A stretch of DNA of 53,622 bases from Actinomycetota bacterium (GCA_016213625.1 JACQZZ010000114.1:1-53622); one strand, 5' to 3'. Counted from the stretch's first letter, positions 7,786 through 16,397 are shown. The notes: a model not told the origin generated them from the sequence alone. Numbers and translations: made by a program.

Positions 7786-9192
7786 TCAGCGTCGAGTCGG
7801 AAGGGGGAGAAGTTGGGTCAGCGCCAGGTTCTCGGCCGGGTCGAGCACGGAATGCTGGACACATGCCGGCACCACCTCGCCTGTCTCCGGGTGAGCCATC
7901 GAGTAGGTGCAGGCCTGCAGACGCTCCTGCGCCGCACGCACCTGCTCGTCGTCGGCGATCTCGCCCTTTTGAAGCAGCGCCCACGCCGGCGCGACCACCG
8001 CAGCGTCCATGAAGCTGTGCATCACGAACGTGACCGGGTTGACCCCGTGGCGAATGAGTGCGCGGAACCCACCCGCGCGCCGGGTGAACCGCGAGGCCCA
8101 GCCTGCTGCAATCGCGACCAGGTGTGGTCGCAGTATGAGCAGCCTGGCGACACGGATCAGCTTGATCGCGGGGTTGTGTTCGGCCAGGTAGTTGCCCGGA
8201 AGGTGGTGAAGGTAGGCGTCGCGCGTGCGAAGGTCGGCCGGGTCATCGTCCTCCAGCACCGGGACGTAGCGATCGCCGACGAAGGCACCCCAGGTGGTGC
8301 GATTGCATCGGCTGTCGCCCCACAACAGCGCCGTGTGCGGCAGCGGACGTCCGGCACCGAGCTCGATCTGGGTCCAGACGTCGTCGCCGGTCATCGTCCG
8401 GAATCCTTCGCGCCATCGGTTCTCGCTGCCCACGTACGCGGCCGGCTGGAACGAGAACATCCGCCACCCGTGGCGGCGGTTCGACCTGATCACGTCCGCG
8501 ATCTGATCGACGTTGTCGGGTGTGACCGTCATGTTGTGCGCCAGGTACGACCGCACACCGTGCTCACGTCGAAGCCGGTCGAACATCTCGCCGAATGCTG
8601 CTCGATGGCCGTCGAGTTCGGCCTCGGTCGACGGCTTCTGCGCGCCGCGCCGCCCGAACATGGTGGAGTCGATGTGGGCGGCGAACGAGAGTGACGAGAA
8701 CCGCCGCGAACCGTCGCGTCGCAGCGCGATTTCACGCAGGTACTGCTCGTCGAAGTCGCCGTGTGTCATGCTCATCGGCCGGCGACCGTGGGCATGCATG
8801 ATCTCGAGCGCTCGGGCGTGGACCGTTGCCGGCAGCAGCGACACCTCACCTCCGATGAGCTGTGCGAACGCCCCAGGTGCCCAGTTCTGCCGGAGGAAGC
8901 CCATCTGTTCCTCGACCTGGGCCAGCGTGTGTGCCCCGTCGATGCGCACCTTGTTGGCGTCCTTCGAGTGGTAGCACGGCTTGCAGGCGAAGTCACACGC
9001 CGGGAACACGCCGTGTGTGCCCTCGCATCCGGTCGATCGGCGACCGATCAGCTGCGCATCGGTCTTGGCATGCTGAGGGAGCGCGTCCCAACGACGAGCC
9101 GCAGCGGTGGCCGATGCCTGATCGACGGGCCTGGTGCGCACTTCCCAGGCTCGGACTCGCTCTCGCAGCCCATGCGGTGTCATTCGTGGCAC
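7786..9192 (-). CDS. Radical SAM enzyme, unassigned subfamily
   Basis: 468 residues from GTG 9192, preceded by AAGGA at 5 nt; ATG 9183 is the alternative. The [4Fe-4S]-binding motif is CDFACKPC near residue 90 (CxxxCxxC), followed by an SAM-binding region with LIGGEVSLLP and SMTHGDFDEQYLREI. The C-terminal half has basic and hydrophobic stretches (LIRVARLLILRPHLVAIAAGW, cited in part) and a Cys pair near the end (ACTYSMAHPETGEVVPAC), perhaps a further metal site. It sits between a VTT membrane protein and YnjB; a lipid or metabolite substrate is conceivable but not shown. Confidence 0.8.
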   Translation of the reverse strand: MPRMTPHGLRERVRAWEVRTRPVDQASATAAARRWDALPQHAKTDAQLIGRRSTGCEGTHGVFPACDFACKPCYHSKDANKVRIDGAHTLAQVEEQMGFLRQNWAPGAFAQLIGGEVSLLPATVHARALEIMHAHGRRPMSMTHGDFDEQYLREIALRRDGSRRFSSLSFAAHIDSTMFGRRGAQKPSTEAELDGHRAAFGEMFDRLRREHGVRSYLAHNMTVTPDNVDQIADVIRSNRRHGWRMFSFQPAAYVGSENRWREGFRTMTGDDVWTQIELGAGRPLPHTALLWGDSRCNRTTWGAFVGDRYVPVLEDDDPADLRTRDAYLHHLPGNYLAEHNPAIKLIRVARLLILRPHLVAIAAGWASRFTRRAGGFRALIRHGVNPVTFVMHSFMDAAVVAPAWALLQKGEIADDEQVRAAQERLQACTYSMAHPETGEVVPACVQHSVLDPAENLALTQLLPLPTRR

Positions 9193-9266
9193 TTGGTCCT
9201 TCTCGTCGTCGCAGCGTCCGAGCCGGGAACCCGGTAGCTCATGTGCTGCATTCCTGCGAGACGGAT

Positions 9267-9962
9267 TCAGGTCGCGCTGCGTGAGCGAACGACTCTCGAC
9301 ATGATGATGCTCAGTACGACGATGATCGCCGACGTCGCCAGTGTTGTGCGGTCGAGCCCTGCGAGGCCATCGTCGATACGGGTGATCGATGCACCGACGA
9401 GCACGAAGGCAATCGTGCCGGGAAGAGTGCCGATCGCGGTCGCCGCCACGAACGGTGTTGGCCGCACGCGAGCGACGCCGCACCCATAGTTCACGGCGTC
9501 GTAGGGCAGGAACAAGAGCCGGGTGAGGAGTACGGCTTCGAAGGTGTTCGCTTGGAGTCTCGCGTTCCATCGTGCGAGCGGACCGGTGGCCTCGGTCGGG
9601 GTCGTGCCGTTGCGGAGGCGGCGACCGATCGAGTAGCCGACCAGCGCCGACGCGTTCGCGGCGATCGCTGCCACGGCAATTCCTGGGGCGGCACCGAAGA
9701 GGATCCCGGCGGCCACCGTCACCAGTGTCGCTGGGAAGAAGAGGAGCGGTCGTACGACCGAGACGGCGACGTAGGCGAATGCTGCCCACCAGTTCCCCCG
9801 GGCAGCATCGACGAGCCCTTGGGCCGTGTCGACTGGGCCATGTCCGCTCGACCTCTGGTACACGAACCAAGCCACGAGGACCGCCGCCCACGCCGCCAGC
9901 GCCGCCACGAGCTTCCAGCGGTGGAGCATCCGCTCTTGGGCGCCAATCTCGACGTCGATCAT
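9267..9962 (-). CDS. TVP38/TMEM64 (VTT/DedA-like) membrane protein
   Basis: 231 residues from ATG 9962, overlapping the phosphatidyltransferase stop by 4 bp. Several hydrophobic segments surround the VTT core: RPLLFFPATLVTVAAGILFG, then YSIGRRLR, then LLTRLLFLPYDAVNYGCGVARV and ATAIGTLPGTIAFVLVGAS. This is the TVP38/TMEM64 (YdjX/YdjZ) pattern; relatives act as lipid scramblases or in envelope homeostasis. In E. coli ydjX and ydjZ also sit beside ynjABCD, so this neighbourhood is conserved. Confidence 0.85.
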   Translation of the reverse strand: MIDVEIGAQERMLHRWKLVAALAAWAAVLVAWFVYQRSSGHGPVDTAQGLVDAARGNWWAAFAYVAVSVVRPLLFFPATLVTVAAGILFGAAPGIAVAAIAANASALVGYSIGRRLRNGTTPTEATGPLARWNARLQANTFEAVLLTRLLFLPYDAVNYGCGVARVRPTPFVAATAIGTLPGTIAFVLVGASITRIDDGLAGLDRTTLATSAIIVVLSIIMSRVVRSRSAT

Positions 9963-10570
9963 CGCAAGGACCTCGCTGCCCAGACCACGCGCTGCAGCAC
10001 CGTGAGAGTGACCAGCGCCGCGATCAGGGCGAACCAGCCACCCGCTGCACTGGGGAACACGAGCATCACCGAGAACAGCACGATGGTCTCCGTCCCTTCG
10101 ATGAGCCCGGTCGGCATGTGCACGGTCGTAGGCTCGCCACGGTCTCGGGCACCGGCGCCACGCTTCTCGGCGACAGCGGCGAGGTAGGTCCACGACATCG
10201 TGTTCACGTAGAACGTCGCCAGCAGGACTGCGCACCACGCCCATGCCGAGGTCGAGCCCTGTGCAGCGGCGATGCCGATCGGTACGGCGGCGTAGCCGAC
10301 GGTGTCGGCGAGCATGTCGAGGTAGCCACCCAGGTCGCTCTGGCGGCCGCCTTCGCGTGCGACCGCTCCGTCGAGCCCGTCGAAGCACCGCCCCAGCAAC
10401 CACACCGCGAGCGCGACCCATCTGAAGCCGAGCGCAGCGAGTACGCCTCCCCCGACACCACCGGCCAACGAAAGTCCGGTGAGCCAGAACGGCCCCACAC
10501 GCCCGGACAGTCGGACGACGAGCGGGCGTGCAAGTCGATCCTTGGTCCTGCGCAGCGATCGATCGATCAC
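9959..10570 (-). CDS. CDP-alcohol phosphatidyltransferase
   Basis: 203 residues. The CDP-alcohol phosphatidyltransferase signature is complete near residue 64: DGLDGAVAR, eight residues, G, then D at +4 and D at +8. About five to six membrane helices follow. Members transfer a phosphatidyl group from a CDP-diacylglycerol-type donor to an alcohol; the alcohol cannot be named. It is comparable to E. coli ynjF, which lies next to ynjBCD. It follows the small protein at 10581 by 10 bp. Confidence 0.88.
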   Translation of the reverse strand: MIDRSLRRTKDRLARPLVVRLSGRVGPFWLTGLSLAGGVGGGVLAALGFRWVALAVWLLGRCFDGLDGAVAREGGRQSDLGGYLDMLADTVGYAAVPIGIAAAQGSTSAWAWCAVLLATFYVNTMSWTYLAAVAEKRGAGARDRGEPTTVHMPTGLIEGTETIVLFSVMLVFPSAAGGWFALIAALVTLTVLQRVVWAARSLR

Positions 10571-10580
10571 CGCTCCGTCC

Positions 10581-10784
10581 TCATCGCTGATGTACCGGCA
10601 GCGGCTGTTCGCCCTGGGTCAGCATTATCACCGCCACCACCAGCGCGACGAGACCGAGTCCGAGCGTGACCCATTGCCACGTCCCCGAACGACGTTGCCG
10701 ATGGCCGGCGGTTGTTCCGCGGCTCGGGGTCGGACGGCCCTTTGGAGGTGTGAGTGCTTTGGCCGGCGCAGTCCCGTGGTGCAT
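10581..10784 (-). CDS. Small single-pass membrane protein, operon leader gene
   Basis: 67 residues from ATG 10784, lying 6 nt after the -10 of promoter P1, so the message is probably leaderless; longer in-frame starts would lie upstream of the promoter. The N-terminal half is basic and Pro/Gly-rich, a hydrophobic helix spans about residues 38-58 (WVTLGLGLVALVVAVIML), and a short tail follows. No family is recognised. It heads the eight-gene operon to 4140. Confidence 0.65.
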   Translation of the reverse strand: MHHGTAPAKALTPPKGRPTPSRGTTAGHRQRRSGTWQWVTLGLGLVALVVAVIMLTQGEQPLPVHQR

Positions 10785-10790
10785 GGCCGG

Positions 10791-10819
10791 GGAACCCGCT
10801 GAGTGCTCGATGCCATTCC
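10791..10819 (-). promoter_or_regulatory. SigR-like promoter P1
   Basis: On the minus strand GGAAT (10819-10815), 18 bp, GGTTCC (10796-10791). It drives the eight-gene operon 10784-4140 and is back to back with P2, with 3 bp between the -35 elements. Confidence 0.8.
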
Positions 10820-10822
10820 ACG

Positions 10823-10850
10823 GGAAGGATCCTGCCCCAACGGGGGTTCC
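10823..10850 (+). promoter_or_regulatory. SigR-like promoter P2
   Basis: GGAAG (10823-10827), 17 bp, GGTTCC (10845-10850), upstream of the reductase at 10878. A 5-codon ATG ORF (10864-10881) ends in ATGA overlapping the reductase start. Confidence 0.78.
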
Positions 10851-10877
10851 CGCTGCACTCGACATGACGGGAAGCAG

Positions 10878-12278
10878 ATGAAGGACTACGACATCGTGGT
10901 GATCGGCGGCGGCGCAGGTGGCCTCGTCGCCGCCAAGGAATCACGACGCCGAGGCGCGCGCGTGCTGATGATCCAGAGCGGGCCGATTGGCGGCGACTGC
11001 ACCTTCACCGGTTGCGTGCCGTCGAAGGCGCTGCTGTCGGCGGCAGCCGAACGCCTCACGTTCGACGCGGCGATGTCGCGGGTCCGGCGTGCGATCAGCA
11101 CCATCGCCGCGACGGAGGACGCGGCGGCGCTCGCCCACGAGGGCATCGACGTCATCGACGGTTACGCCCGCTTCATCGATCGCCGCGCTGTCGAGGTGGA
11201 CGGCCGACGGATCAGATCGGACCGGTTCATCGTCGCAACCGGGGCGAGAGCGTTCGTTCCTCCCGTTCCAGGGCTCCGTGAGAGCAACCCGTTGACGAAC
11301 GAGACGCTGTTCCAGTTGCAGCGTGCTCCCACCTCGTTGACGATTCTCGGTGGTGGCCCGATCGGGTGCGAGATGGCGCAGGCATTTGCGCGGCTCGGCA
11401 GCCACGTCACGATCATCGAGGCGAACGACCGGCTTCTCCCCCGAGACGATCCGGACGCGGGCGCGGTCGTGCAAGCAGCGTTGACGCGCGATGGCGTCGA
11501 CGTGAGGACGTCGACCAAGGCCATCAGTGTCGAACGTGACGGCGATTCGCGCACCTGTCTGCGCACGGATCGCGGCGAGATCGTTGTGTCCACTCATCTG
11601 CTGGCGGCGAGCGGCCGGGAACCGTCCGGTCACGGGTTCGGTCTCGAGGAGATCGGCGTCACGGTGGACGATCGGGGTGCCGTCGTCGTCGACGACGCCA
11701 TGTCGACCGGCGTCGACGGCATCTGGGCCGTCGGGGATGTCACCGGTCGGATGCAGTTCACCCATGTCGCGGGACGTATGGGATGGATCGCTGCAACGAA
11801 CGCGTTGTCCCGGTTGGCGAAGGTCCGCCGATTTCGACTCGACACTCGTGCGGTGCCATGGACCACGTTCACCAGTCCGGAGGTCGCGCACGTCGGGCTC
11901 ACCCTCGCGCAGGCGTTGCAGTCACACCCCGATGCGAAGGTCGCGCACCTCTCCATGGAGCATGTCGATCGAGCCGTTGCCGTCGAGGCGACCGACGGCT
12001 TCGTCACGCTCATCGCTGCGCCCAAGCGGGGCACACGGCACCTCGCCGGTGGGCGACTCGTCGGGGCCACCGTCGTGGCCCCTACCGCCGGTGAGCTGAT
12101 CCATGAGGCGGCACTCGCCATCCAGACGAACATGTTCGTCGGCCGACTCGCCCAGACCACGCACGCCTATCCCACGTGGTCGATGGCGATGCAGCAGGCT
12201 GCGCTGCAGTTCTTCGGCACCTCAGGCGGCTTCACGTCGACGCCGATCGCCGAGCACGCCAGCGGCGGAACCAGCTGA
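10878..12278 (+). CDS. Mercuric-reductase-like FAD disulfide oxidoreductase
   Basis: 466 residues from ATG 10878. The FAD-binding GGGAGG is at residues 9-14, the redox-active disulfide at GGDCTFTGCVPSK (about 40-51), an NAD(P)-binding GGGPIG near 160, and a second FAD motif IWAVGDVTG near 280. The C-terminus has HAYPTWS, the class I dimerisation segment. There is no NmerA domain and no C-terminal Cys pair, so it is probably not a true MerA. It probably reduces a disulfide, perhaps mycothione or a thioredoxin-like partner. SigR-like promoter P2 lies upstream. Confidence 0.85.
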   Translation: MKDYDIVVIGGGAGGLVAAKESRRRGARVLMIQSGPIGGDCTFTGCVPSKALLSAAAERLTFDAAMSRVRRAISTIAATEDAAALAHEGIDVIDGYARFIDRRAVEVDGRRIRSDRFIVATGARAFVPPVPGLRESNPLTNETLFQLQRAPTSLTILGGGPIGCEMAQAFARLGSHVTIIEANDRLLPRDDPDAGAVVQAALTRDGVDVRTSTKAISVERDGDSRTCLRTDRGEIVVSTHLLAASGREPSGHGFGLEEIGVTVDDRGAVVVDDAMSTGVDGIWAVGDVTGRMQFTHVAGRMGWIAATNALSRLAKVRRFRLDTRAVPWTTFTSPEVAHVGLTLAQALQSHPDAKVAHLSMEHVDRAVAVEATDGFVTLIAAPKRGTRHLAGGRLVGATVVAPTAGELIHEAALAIQTNMFVGRLAQTTHAYPTWSMAMQQAALQFFGTSGGFTSTPIAEHASGGTS

Positions 12279-12383
12279 CGCGCTGGTGCCGTCGCCTCGG
12301 CGGCGCGGCGAGTGCCAGATAGGTGCAGTACTCCACGACGGAGAAACCCTGGCCGGAGGACGAACCTTCCCCGACCGTCGTCG

Positions 12384-13025
12384 TCATCGAGCGGTGTGCC
12401 AGCCCCTGACTTCGTCCAGCAGGCTGTGCAGCATCGAGTCTGCCTCGTCGATCGCCCCCGAACGTCCGGTGACGAGCGCGCCGAACAACGACGCCTGCAC
12501 CAGCAGTGCCCGCTGGTCGCCGGTCCCGGGTTCGATGTCGCCCACGTGTTCGGCGCGAGCCAGGGCCGTCCTGAGGGAGTTGCGGACATCCTCGCGGTAT
12601 TGCCGCACGACGGCAGCGAGTTCGGTGTCGGTGGACGCAAGCTCCACCATCGTGTTCACGACGAGGCATCCGCTCGGTTGTTCGTCCGACACGATGCCGG
12701 CCCTCACCCATTCGACGAACCGGGCCACGTCGGCGACACCTTCGTCGCCGGCGACGAGAACCTCCAGCGCAACACCGACCAGGGTCCGGTATCGGTCCAT
12801 CGCGGCCTGGAACAGGCCACGCTTGTTGCCGAACGCGGCGTACAGGCTCGACGCGTTCACCCCCGTCACGGCGGTGACGTCCTCGAACTTCGTCGCGTCG
12901 TACCCGCGCGCCCAGAACAGTGCCAGCGCCGCGTCGATCACCACGTCGGGATCGAACGAACGAGGCCGTCCTCGCCCGGCGTGCGCAGCCTCGGCCAACT
13001 TTTCTTCCATATCTGGAATACACAT
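12384..13025 (-). CDS. TetR-family regulator
   Basis: 213 residues from ATG 13025; ATG 13010 is also possible and neither has a clear ribosome site. The helix-turn-helix spans about residues 20-65 (GRPRSFDPDVVIDAALALFW, TKFEDVTAVTGVNASSLYAAFGNK). The C-terminal region has SGCLVVNTMVEL, typical of a redox- or quinone-responsive TetR subgroup. It is divergent from the AhpD-like gene; the palindrome TTCCATATCTGGAA (about 13004-13018) overlaps the -35 of P15, so it may repress that operon and itself. Confidence 0.82.
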   Translation of the reverse strand: MCIPDMEEKLAEAAHAGRGRPRSFDPDVVIDAALALFWARGYDATKFEDVTAVTGVNASSLYAAFGNKRGLFQAAMDRYRTLVGVALEVLVAGDEGVADVARFVEWVRAGIVSDEQPSGCLVVNTMVELASTDTELAAVVRQYREDVRNSLRTALARAEHVGDIEPGTGDQRALLVQASLFGALVTGRSGAIDEADSMLHSLLDEVRGWHTAR

Positions 13026-13042
13026 TACACAATGAGGGTTCC
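13015..13042 (+). promoter_or_regulatory. SigR-like promoter P15
   Basis: GGAAT (13015-13019), 17 bp, GGTTCC (13037-13042), upstream of the AhpD-like/deiodinase-like pair. Its -35 overlaps the inverted repeat TTCCA-N4-TGGAA, a candidate operator for the divergent TetR. Confidence 0.75.
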
Positions 13043-13085
13043 GGAATCACCATTTCAGAAATGGATCACGACCAAGGAGACCACG

Positions 13086-13655
13086 ATGGCTCACGCCGAG
13101 TACCGACTGACACTGCCGCCCCGCACCGACACCGACGACGACCTCTCCGTCGCCGCAGTGCTCGCGAAGGCGAAGGCCGAGATCGGGATGATCCCGAACA
13201 TGTACGCCAACATGGCCAACGCACCGGCACTGCTGAACACCTACCTGCTCGGCTACAGCGCCTTCCGGGCCGAGTCCGGTCTCAGCGCCACCGAACAGGA
13301 AACCGTCCTCCTCACGATCAGCCGGTTCAACGGCTGCGGCTACTGCATGGCGGCGCACAGCGCCGTCGCCGACATGACGCACGTTCCTGCAGCGATCACC
13401 GACGCGATCCGCGACGGACAACCGATCCCCGATCACCGGGTCGCCGCGCTCGCCGACTTCACGCTGGCGATGCTGACATCGCGCGGCATGCCGTCCACCG
13501 CTGCCGTGGAGGCGTTCCTGGACGCCGGCTACACCGAGCAGCACGTGCTTCACATCATTCTCGCCATCGCGGTGAAGACGATCTCCAACTACAGCAATCA
13601 CCTCTTCCACACGCCGGTCGACGCCGCGTTCGCTGCACGCACCTGGGAGGGCTGA
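13086..13655 (+). CDS. Carboxymuconolactone decarboxylase / AhpD-like protein
   Basis: 189 residues with an AAGGAG ribosome site. The AhpD active-site pattern is visible near residues 80-92: ISRFNGCGYCMAAHS, i.e. a CxxC plus His. The fold is a helical trimer subunit that cycles a disulfide and can reduce peroxides via a partner. IPNMYANMANAPALLNTYL and NYSNHLFHTPVD are also typical. E. coli YnjA is a CMD protein encoded beside ynjBCD. Promoter P15 and the following redoxin suggest a peroxide/thiol role. Confidence 0.85.
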   Translation: MAHAEYRLTLPPRTDTDDDLSVAAVLAKAKAEIGMIPNMYANMANAPALLNTYLLGYSAFRAESGLSATEQETVLLTISRFNGCGYCMAAHSAVADMTHVPAAITDAIRDGQPIPDHRVAALADFTLAMLTSRGMPSTAAVEAFLDAGYTEQHVLHIILAIAVKTISNYSNHLFHTPVDAAFAARTWEG

Positions 13656-13656
13656 G

Positions 13657-14481
13657 ATGTCCACGACCGCCCCAGCCGACGCCAGCACCTACCGCTTCGC
13701 CCGACCCACCGTCGGCGACGTGATGCGGGACATGCACATTCCTGCCGGAGATCTCGGCCCCGGTGACAACGTCCCCGACTTCGACCTTCCCACGCTCGAC
13801 CACGCTCGATTCAGCAGCGGCCAGTTCGATGGAAGCGGGCGACCCACGCTGATCGTCTTCGGTTCGCTGACCTGCCCCATCACCGAGAGCGCCGGTGCAG
13901 GCCTGGTCGCACTTCACGAGCGCTATGGCGAGGAGATCCGGTTCGTGGTCGTCAACACGCGCGAGGCGCACCCAGGCGAAGCGATTCCCCAGCCCAGCAC
14001 CTTCGACGAGAAGCGCGCTCACGCGGCGAACCTGCGCGCCCATCACCGTTTCGACTTCGAAGTAGCCGTCGATGACATCGACGGGACCGTGCATCGCGCG
14101 TTCGGCACTCGACCGAGTTCGGCGTACCTGGTCGACGCGGACGGCACCATTCTGTTTCGGGCCCACTGGTCGAACGTGACCGGCGCGTTGGAGGAGGCGC
14201 TCGCAGCCACCGCCGCCGGTCGCCCGGTCCCGACGGTGACCGCCGCGCAGACATCCCGCGCGATCGCCAAGATGATCGGCCACGCCGGCGACGCGCTCGA
14301 CGACGCCGGACCCGGAGCAATGAGGGACACATGGTTGGTGGCACCGCCGTTTGCGGCGATGATCAGGTTCTCCAGGTTGTTCGCGTTCATGCCGAAGGAT
14401 CGGCGCGGCCTTCCGACGATCGCGGCCATGAGCGCGATCGCCGTAGGCCTGATCGCTCTGCTCGCTCGGACCATCGGATGA
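13657..14481 (+). CDS. Deiodinase-like redoxin with C-terminal membrane helix
   Basis: 274 residues, starting 1 bp after the previous stop. Residues 35-190 form a thioredoxin-fold domain: GDNVPDFDLPTLD, IVFGSLTCPITES with the catalytic Cys near residue 71, FVVVNTREAHPGEAIPQP, and AYLVDADGTILFRAHW. This T-C-P context and the EAHP segment are those of iodothyronine-deiodinase-like redoxins, which use Sec (T-U-P) in many organisms; here it is Cys. A hydrophobic helix near 250-268 may anchor it to the membrane. It shares operon P15 with the AhpD-like gene. Confidence 0.72.
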   Translation: MSTTAPADASTYRFARPTVGDVMRDMHIPAGDLGPGDNVPDFDLPTLDHARFSSGQFDGSGRPTLIVFGSLTCPITESAGAGLVALHERYGEEIRFVVVNTREAHPGEAIPQPSTFDEKRAHAANLRAHHRFDFEVAVDDIDGTVHRAFGTRPSSAYLVDADGTILFRAHWSNVTGALEEALAATAAGRPVPTVTAAQTSRAIAKMIGHAGDALDDAGPGAMRDTWLVAPPFAAMIRFSRLFAFMPKDRRGLPTIAAMSAIAVGLIALLARTIG

Positions 14482-14497
14482 CGGCCAGAGCTCGCAA

Positions 14498-14525
14498 GGA
14501 ATCCATCCGCCACGGGCAGGGTTCC
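14498..14525 (+). promoter_or_regulatory. SigR-like promoter P3
   Basis: GGAAT (14498-14502), 17 bp, GGTTCC (14520-14525); ATG of the glutaredoxin follows after 7 nt, implying a leaderless message. Confidence 0.78.
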
Positions 14526-14532
14526 TGACGTC

Positions 14533-14868
14533 ATGCAACCAATCGACGCACCTGGGGAGCACCACTCGCAGGAGCACGACGAGATCGTCGTCTACTGGAG
14601 ACCAGGCTGCCCGTTCTGCTCGTCACTCCGCGCGGGCCTGCACCGAGCCGGGTTGCCGTTCCGCGAGGTCAACATCTGGAACGATCCCGGTGGTGCAGCA
14701 TTCGTCAGGTCCGTCGCACGCGGCAACGAGACCGTGCCGACCGTCTCGATCGGACGAGTGACCATGGTCAATCCTTCCGCTCGATCGGTACTCGAGCGGG
14801 CCGCCGTGGAAACACCGGCGCTCGTACCGGAACGATCGCCACGGCGCCGTCGTTGGTACCACCGTTGA
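14533..14868 (+). CDS. Glutaredoxin / mycoredoxin-like protein
   Basis: 111 residues. The active site is WRPGCPFCSSL near residues 22-32, followed by GLPFREVNIWNDPG and a cis-Pro region ETVPTVSIG, all as in glutaredoxin/mycoredoxin. CPFC is intact. In an actinomycete it would reduce mycothiol mixed disulfides. A basic C-terminal extension of about 15 residues is unusual. The start lies 7 nt after the -10 of P3. It overlaps the next gene. Confidence 0.85.
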   Translation: MQPIDAPGEHHSQEHDEIVVYWRPGCPFCSSLRAGLHRAGLPFREVNIWNDPGGAAFVRSVARGNETVPTVSIGRVTMVNPSARSVLERAAVETPALVPERSPRRRRWYHR

Positions 14869-15593
14869 CCCGCTCCGGTCCTGTTCCGTGGGTCTCCACC
14901 GCGGAGATGCGCGAGGTCGACCGAGTGATGGTCGATGAGCTGGGAATCGGTCTCGAGCTAATGATGGAACACGCGGGCCGCCAACTTGCCGTTGTCGCCA
15001 GGGACTGGGTACTCGGTGGCACGACCGTGGGCCGACGGGTCATCGTGTTGGCCGGCAAGGGCGGAAACGGAGGCGGCGCGCTCGTCGCGGCGCGCCGAAT
15101 GAGCGGGTGGGGCTGCGACGTGCACGCGATCCTCAGTTCGTCCGTGTCAGAGCTGAGCCCGGTCACCCGTGCGCAACTGAGCCGATCCCGCGCCGCCGGC
15201 GTCCAGGCCACCGTCGGTATCGACGGCCAGGGTTGGGGCCGCGCCGACGTGATCCTGGACGGTCTCGTCGGCTACTCACTCGCTGGTGCACCGAACGCGC
15301 GGGCTGCGGTGTTGATCCACGCTGCGAACCAGGACCCCGCTCCCACCGTCTCCCTCGACGTCCCGTCAGGATTGGACGCGTCGACCGGGCACGTAGCGGA
15401 GCCGACCATACGCGCCGCGATCACGGTGACGCTCGCACTGCCCAAGATCGGTCTCCGCGCGCCCGACGCAGCGGCCACCGTCGGCGACATCTATCTCGCC
15501 GACATCGGTGTTCCCGGTGAGGCGCTGATTCGAGCGGGCGTCGAAACAACGCATCCGATCTTCGCTGACCGCGATCTGTTCCTCATCCAATGA
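14853..15593 (+). CDS. NAD(P)H-hydrate epimerase-like (YjeF N-terminal) protein
   Basis: Up to 246 residues from TTG 14853; TTG 14865, overlapping the glutaredoxin stop as TTGA, is also possible. The YjeF N-terminal pattern is clear: STAEMREVDRVMVDELGIG, LMMEHAGRQLA, VLAGKGGNGGGALVAARRM, VILDGLVGYSL, and a SLDVPSGLDASTG loop. The C-terminal dehydratase domain found in the fused form is absent. Usual role: epimerising damaged NAD(P)H hydrates. Its place behind a glutaredoxin suggests cofactor repair during oxidative stress (inference). Confidence 0.82.
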   Translation: MVPPLTRSGPVPWVSTAEMREVDRVMVDELGIGLELMMEHAGRQLAVVARDWVLGGTTVGRRVIVLAGKGGNGGGALVAARRMSGWGCDVHAILSSSVSELSPVTRAQLSRSRAAGVQATVGIDGQGWGRADVILDGLVGYSLAGAPNARAAVLIHAANQDPAPTVSLDVPSGLDASTGHVAEPTIRAAITVTLALPKIGLRAPDAAATVGDIYLADIGVPGEALIRAGVETTHPIFADRDLFLIQ

Positions 15594-15598
15594 TCGCG

Positions 15599-15627
15599 GG
15601 AAGTACCACACCCACCTGAGGGGTTTC
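15599..15627 (+). promoter_or_regulatory. SigR-like promoter P4
   Basis: GGAAG (15599-15603), 18 bp, GGTTTC (15622-15627). A leader of about 45 nt with GAGGAG precedes the DUF427-thioredoxin gene at 15678. Confidence 0.75.
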
Positions 15628-15677
15628 AGGACACACACGGACCACAAGGTCCATCACTCTCGAGGAGTTCTTCCATC

Positions 15678-16397
15678 ATGGTCAGAGCAATTTGGAACGG
15701 CGCGGTGATCGCCGAGAGCGACGAGACCGTCGTCATCGAAGGAAACCATTACTTTCCGGCCGCGTCGGTCGACGCCACTCTGTTGCGACCAAGCTCGACC
15801 ACGACCGTCTGCCCGTGGAAGGGCAGAGCGTCGTACCACTCGCTCGTCGTCGACGGCAAGGAGAACAAGGACGCTGCCTGGTTCTATCCGCAGACGACCA
15901 GTGCGGCGGCGGCCGTCGAGGGCCGAGTCGCGTTCTGGCACGGCGTGAAGGTCGAGGACGATGGTGGGCCGGAGCAGCGGCGCTCCTTCTTCGATCGCTT
16001 CCGACGGCAGGACACCGCGGAGCCGCTCGCCGCTCACGCACACGCCGGCCCGCCTCCGGTGGTCGACCTGGGAGCCGACGACTTCTTCGAGTCGCTGGAC
16101 GGTCACGCGACGATCGTCGACCTGTGGGCCCCCTGGTGCGGGCCATGCAAGACGATGCACCCGATCTTCGAACACATGGCGCACCACCACGCCGGTGAGC
16201 ACTTGCACTTCGCGAAGGTGAACGTCGACGAGAGCCCCGGCATCGCCTCCGGTCTACGGGTGATGAGCATTCCGACGCTCATCCTTTTCGACCAGCACGG
16301 CAACGAGGTCGACCGCATCGTCGGTCTCGCCGACGAGCGCACGCTGCTCCGCCTGGTCGACCGTGCCAGCAAGCTCACCGCGGCGGGCTCGGCATGA
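15678..16397 (+). CDS. DUF427-thioredoxin fusion protein
   Basis: 239 residues. Residues 1-90 are a DUF427 domain (VRAIWNGAVIAESDETVVIEG, CPWKGRASYH, KDAAWFYPQ). A linker follows, then a thioredoxin domain at about 130-235 with active site WAPWCGPCK near 152 and cis-Pro SIPTLILF. DUF427 is a small beta fold of unknown role; the fusion suggests its partner or product needs a dithiol. It overlaps the following reductase by 4 bp, so thioredoxin and a possible reductase are co-translated. Confidence 0.85.
   Translation: MVRAIWNGAVIAESDETVVIEGNHYFPAASVDATLLRPSSTTTVCPWKGRASYHSLVVDGKENKDAAWFYPQTTSAAAAVEGRVAFWHGVKVEDDGGPEQRRSFFDRFRRQDTAEPLAAHAHAGPPPVVDLGADDFFESLDGHATIVDLWAPWCGPCKTMHPIFEHMAHHHAGEHLHFAKVNVDESPGIASGLRVMSIPTLILFDQHGNEVDRIVGLADERTLLRLVDRASKLTAAGSA

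Noticed and set aside
10878..12278. True mercuric reductase and a mer operon
   Set aside because: No NmerA domain, no C-terminal Cys pair, and no merR, merT, merP or merB of the usual kind nearby; a general disulfide reductase fits better.
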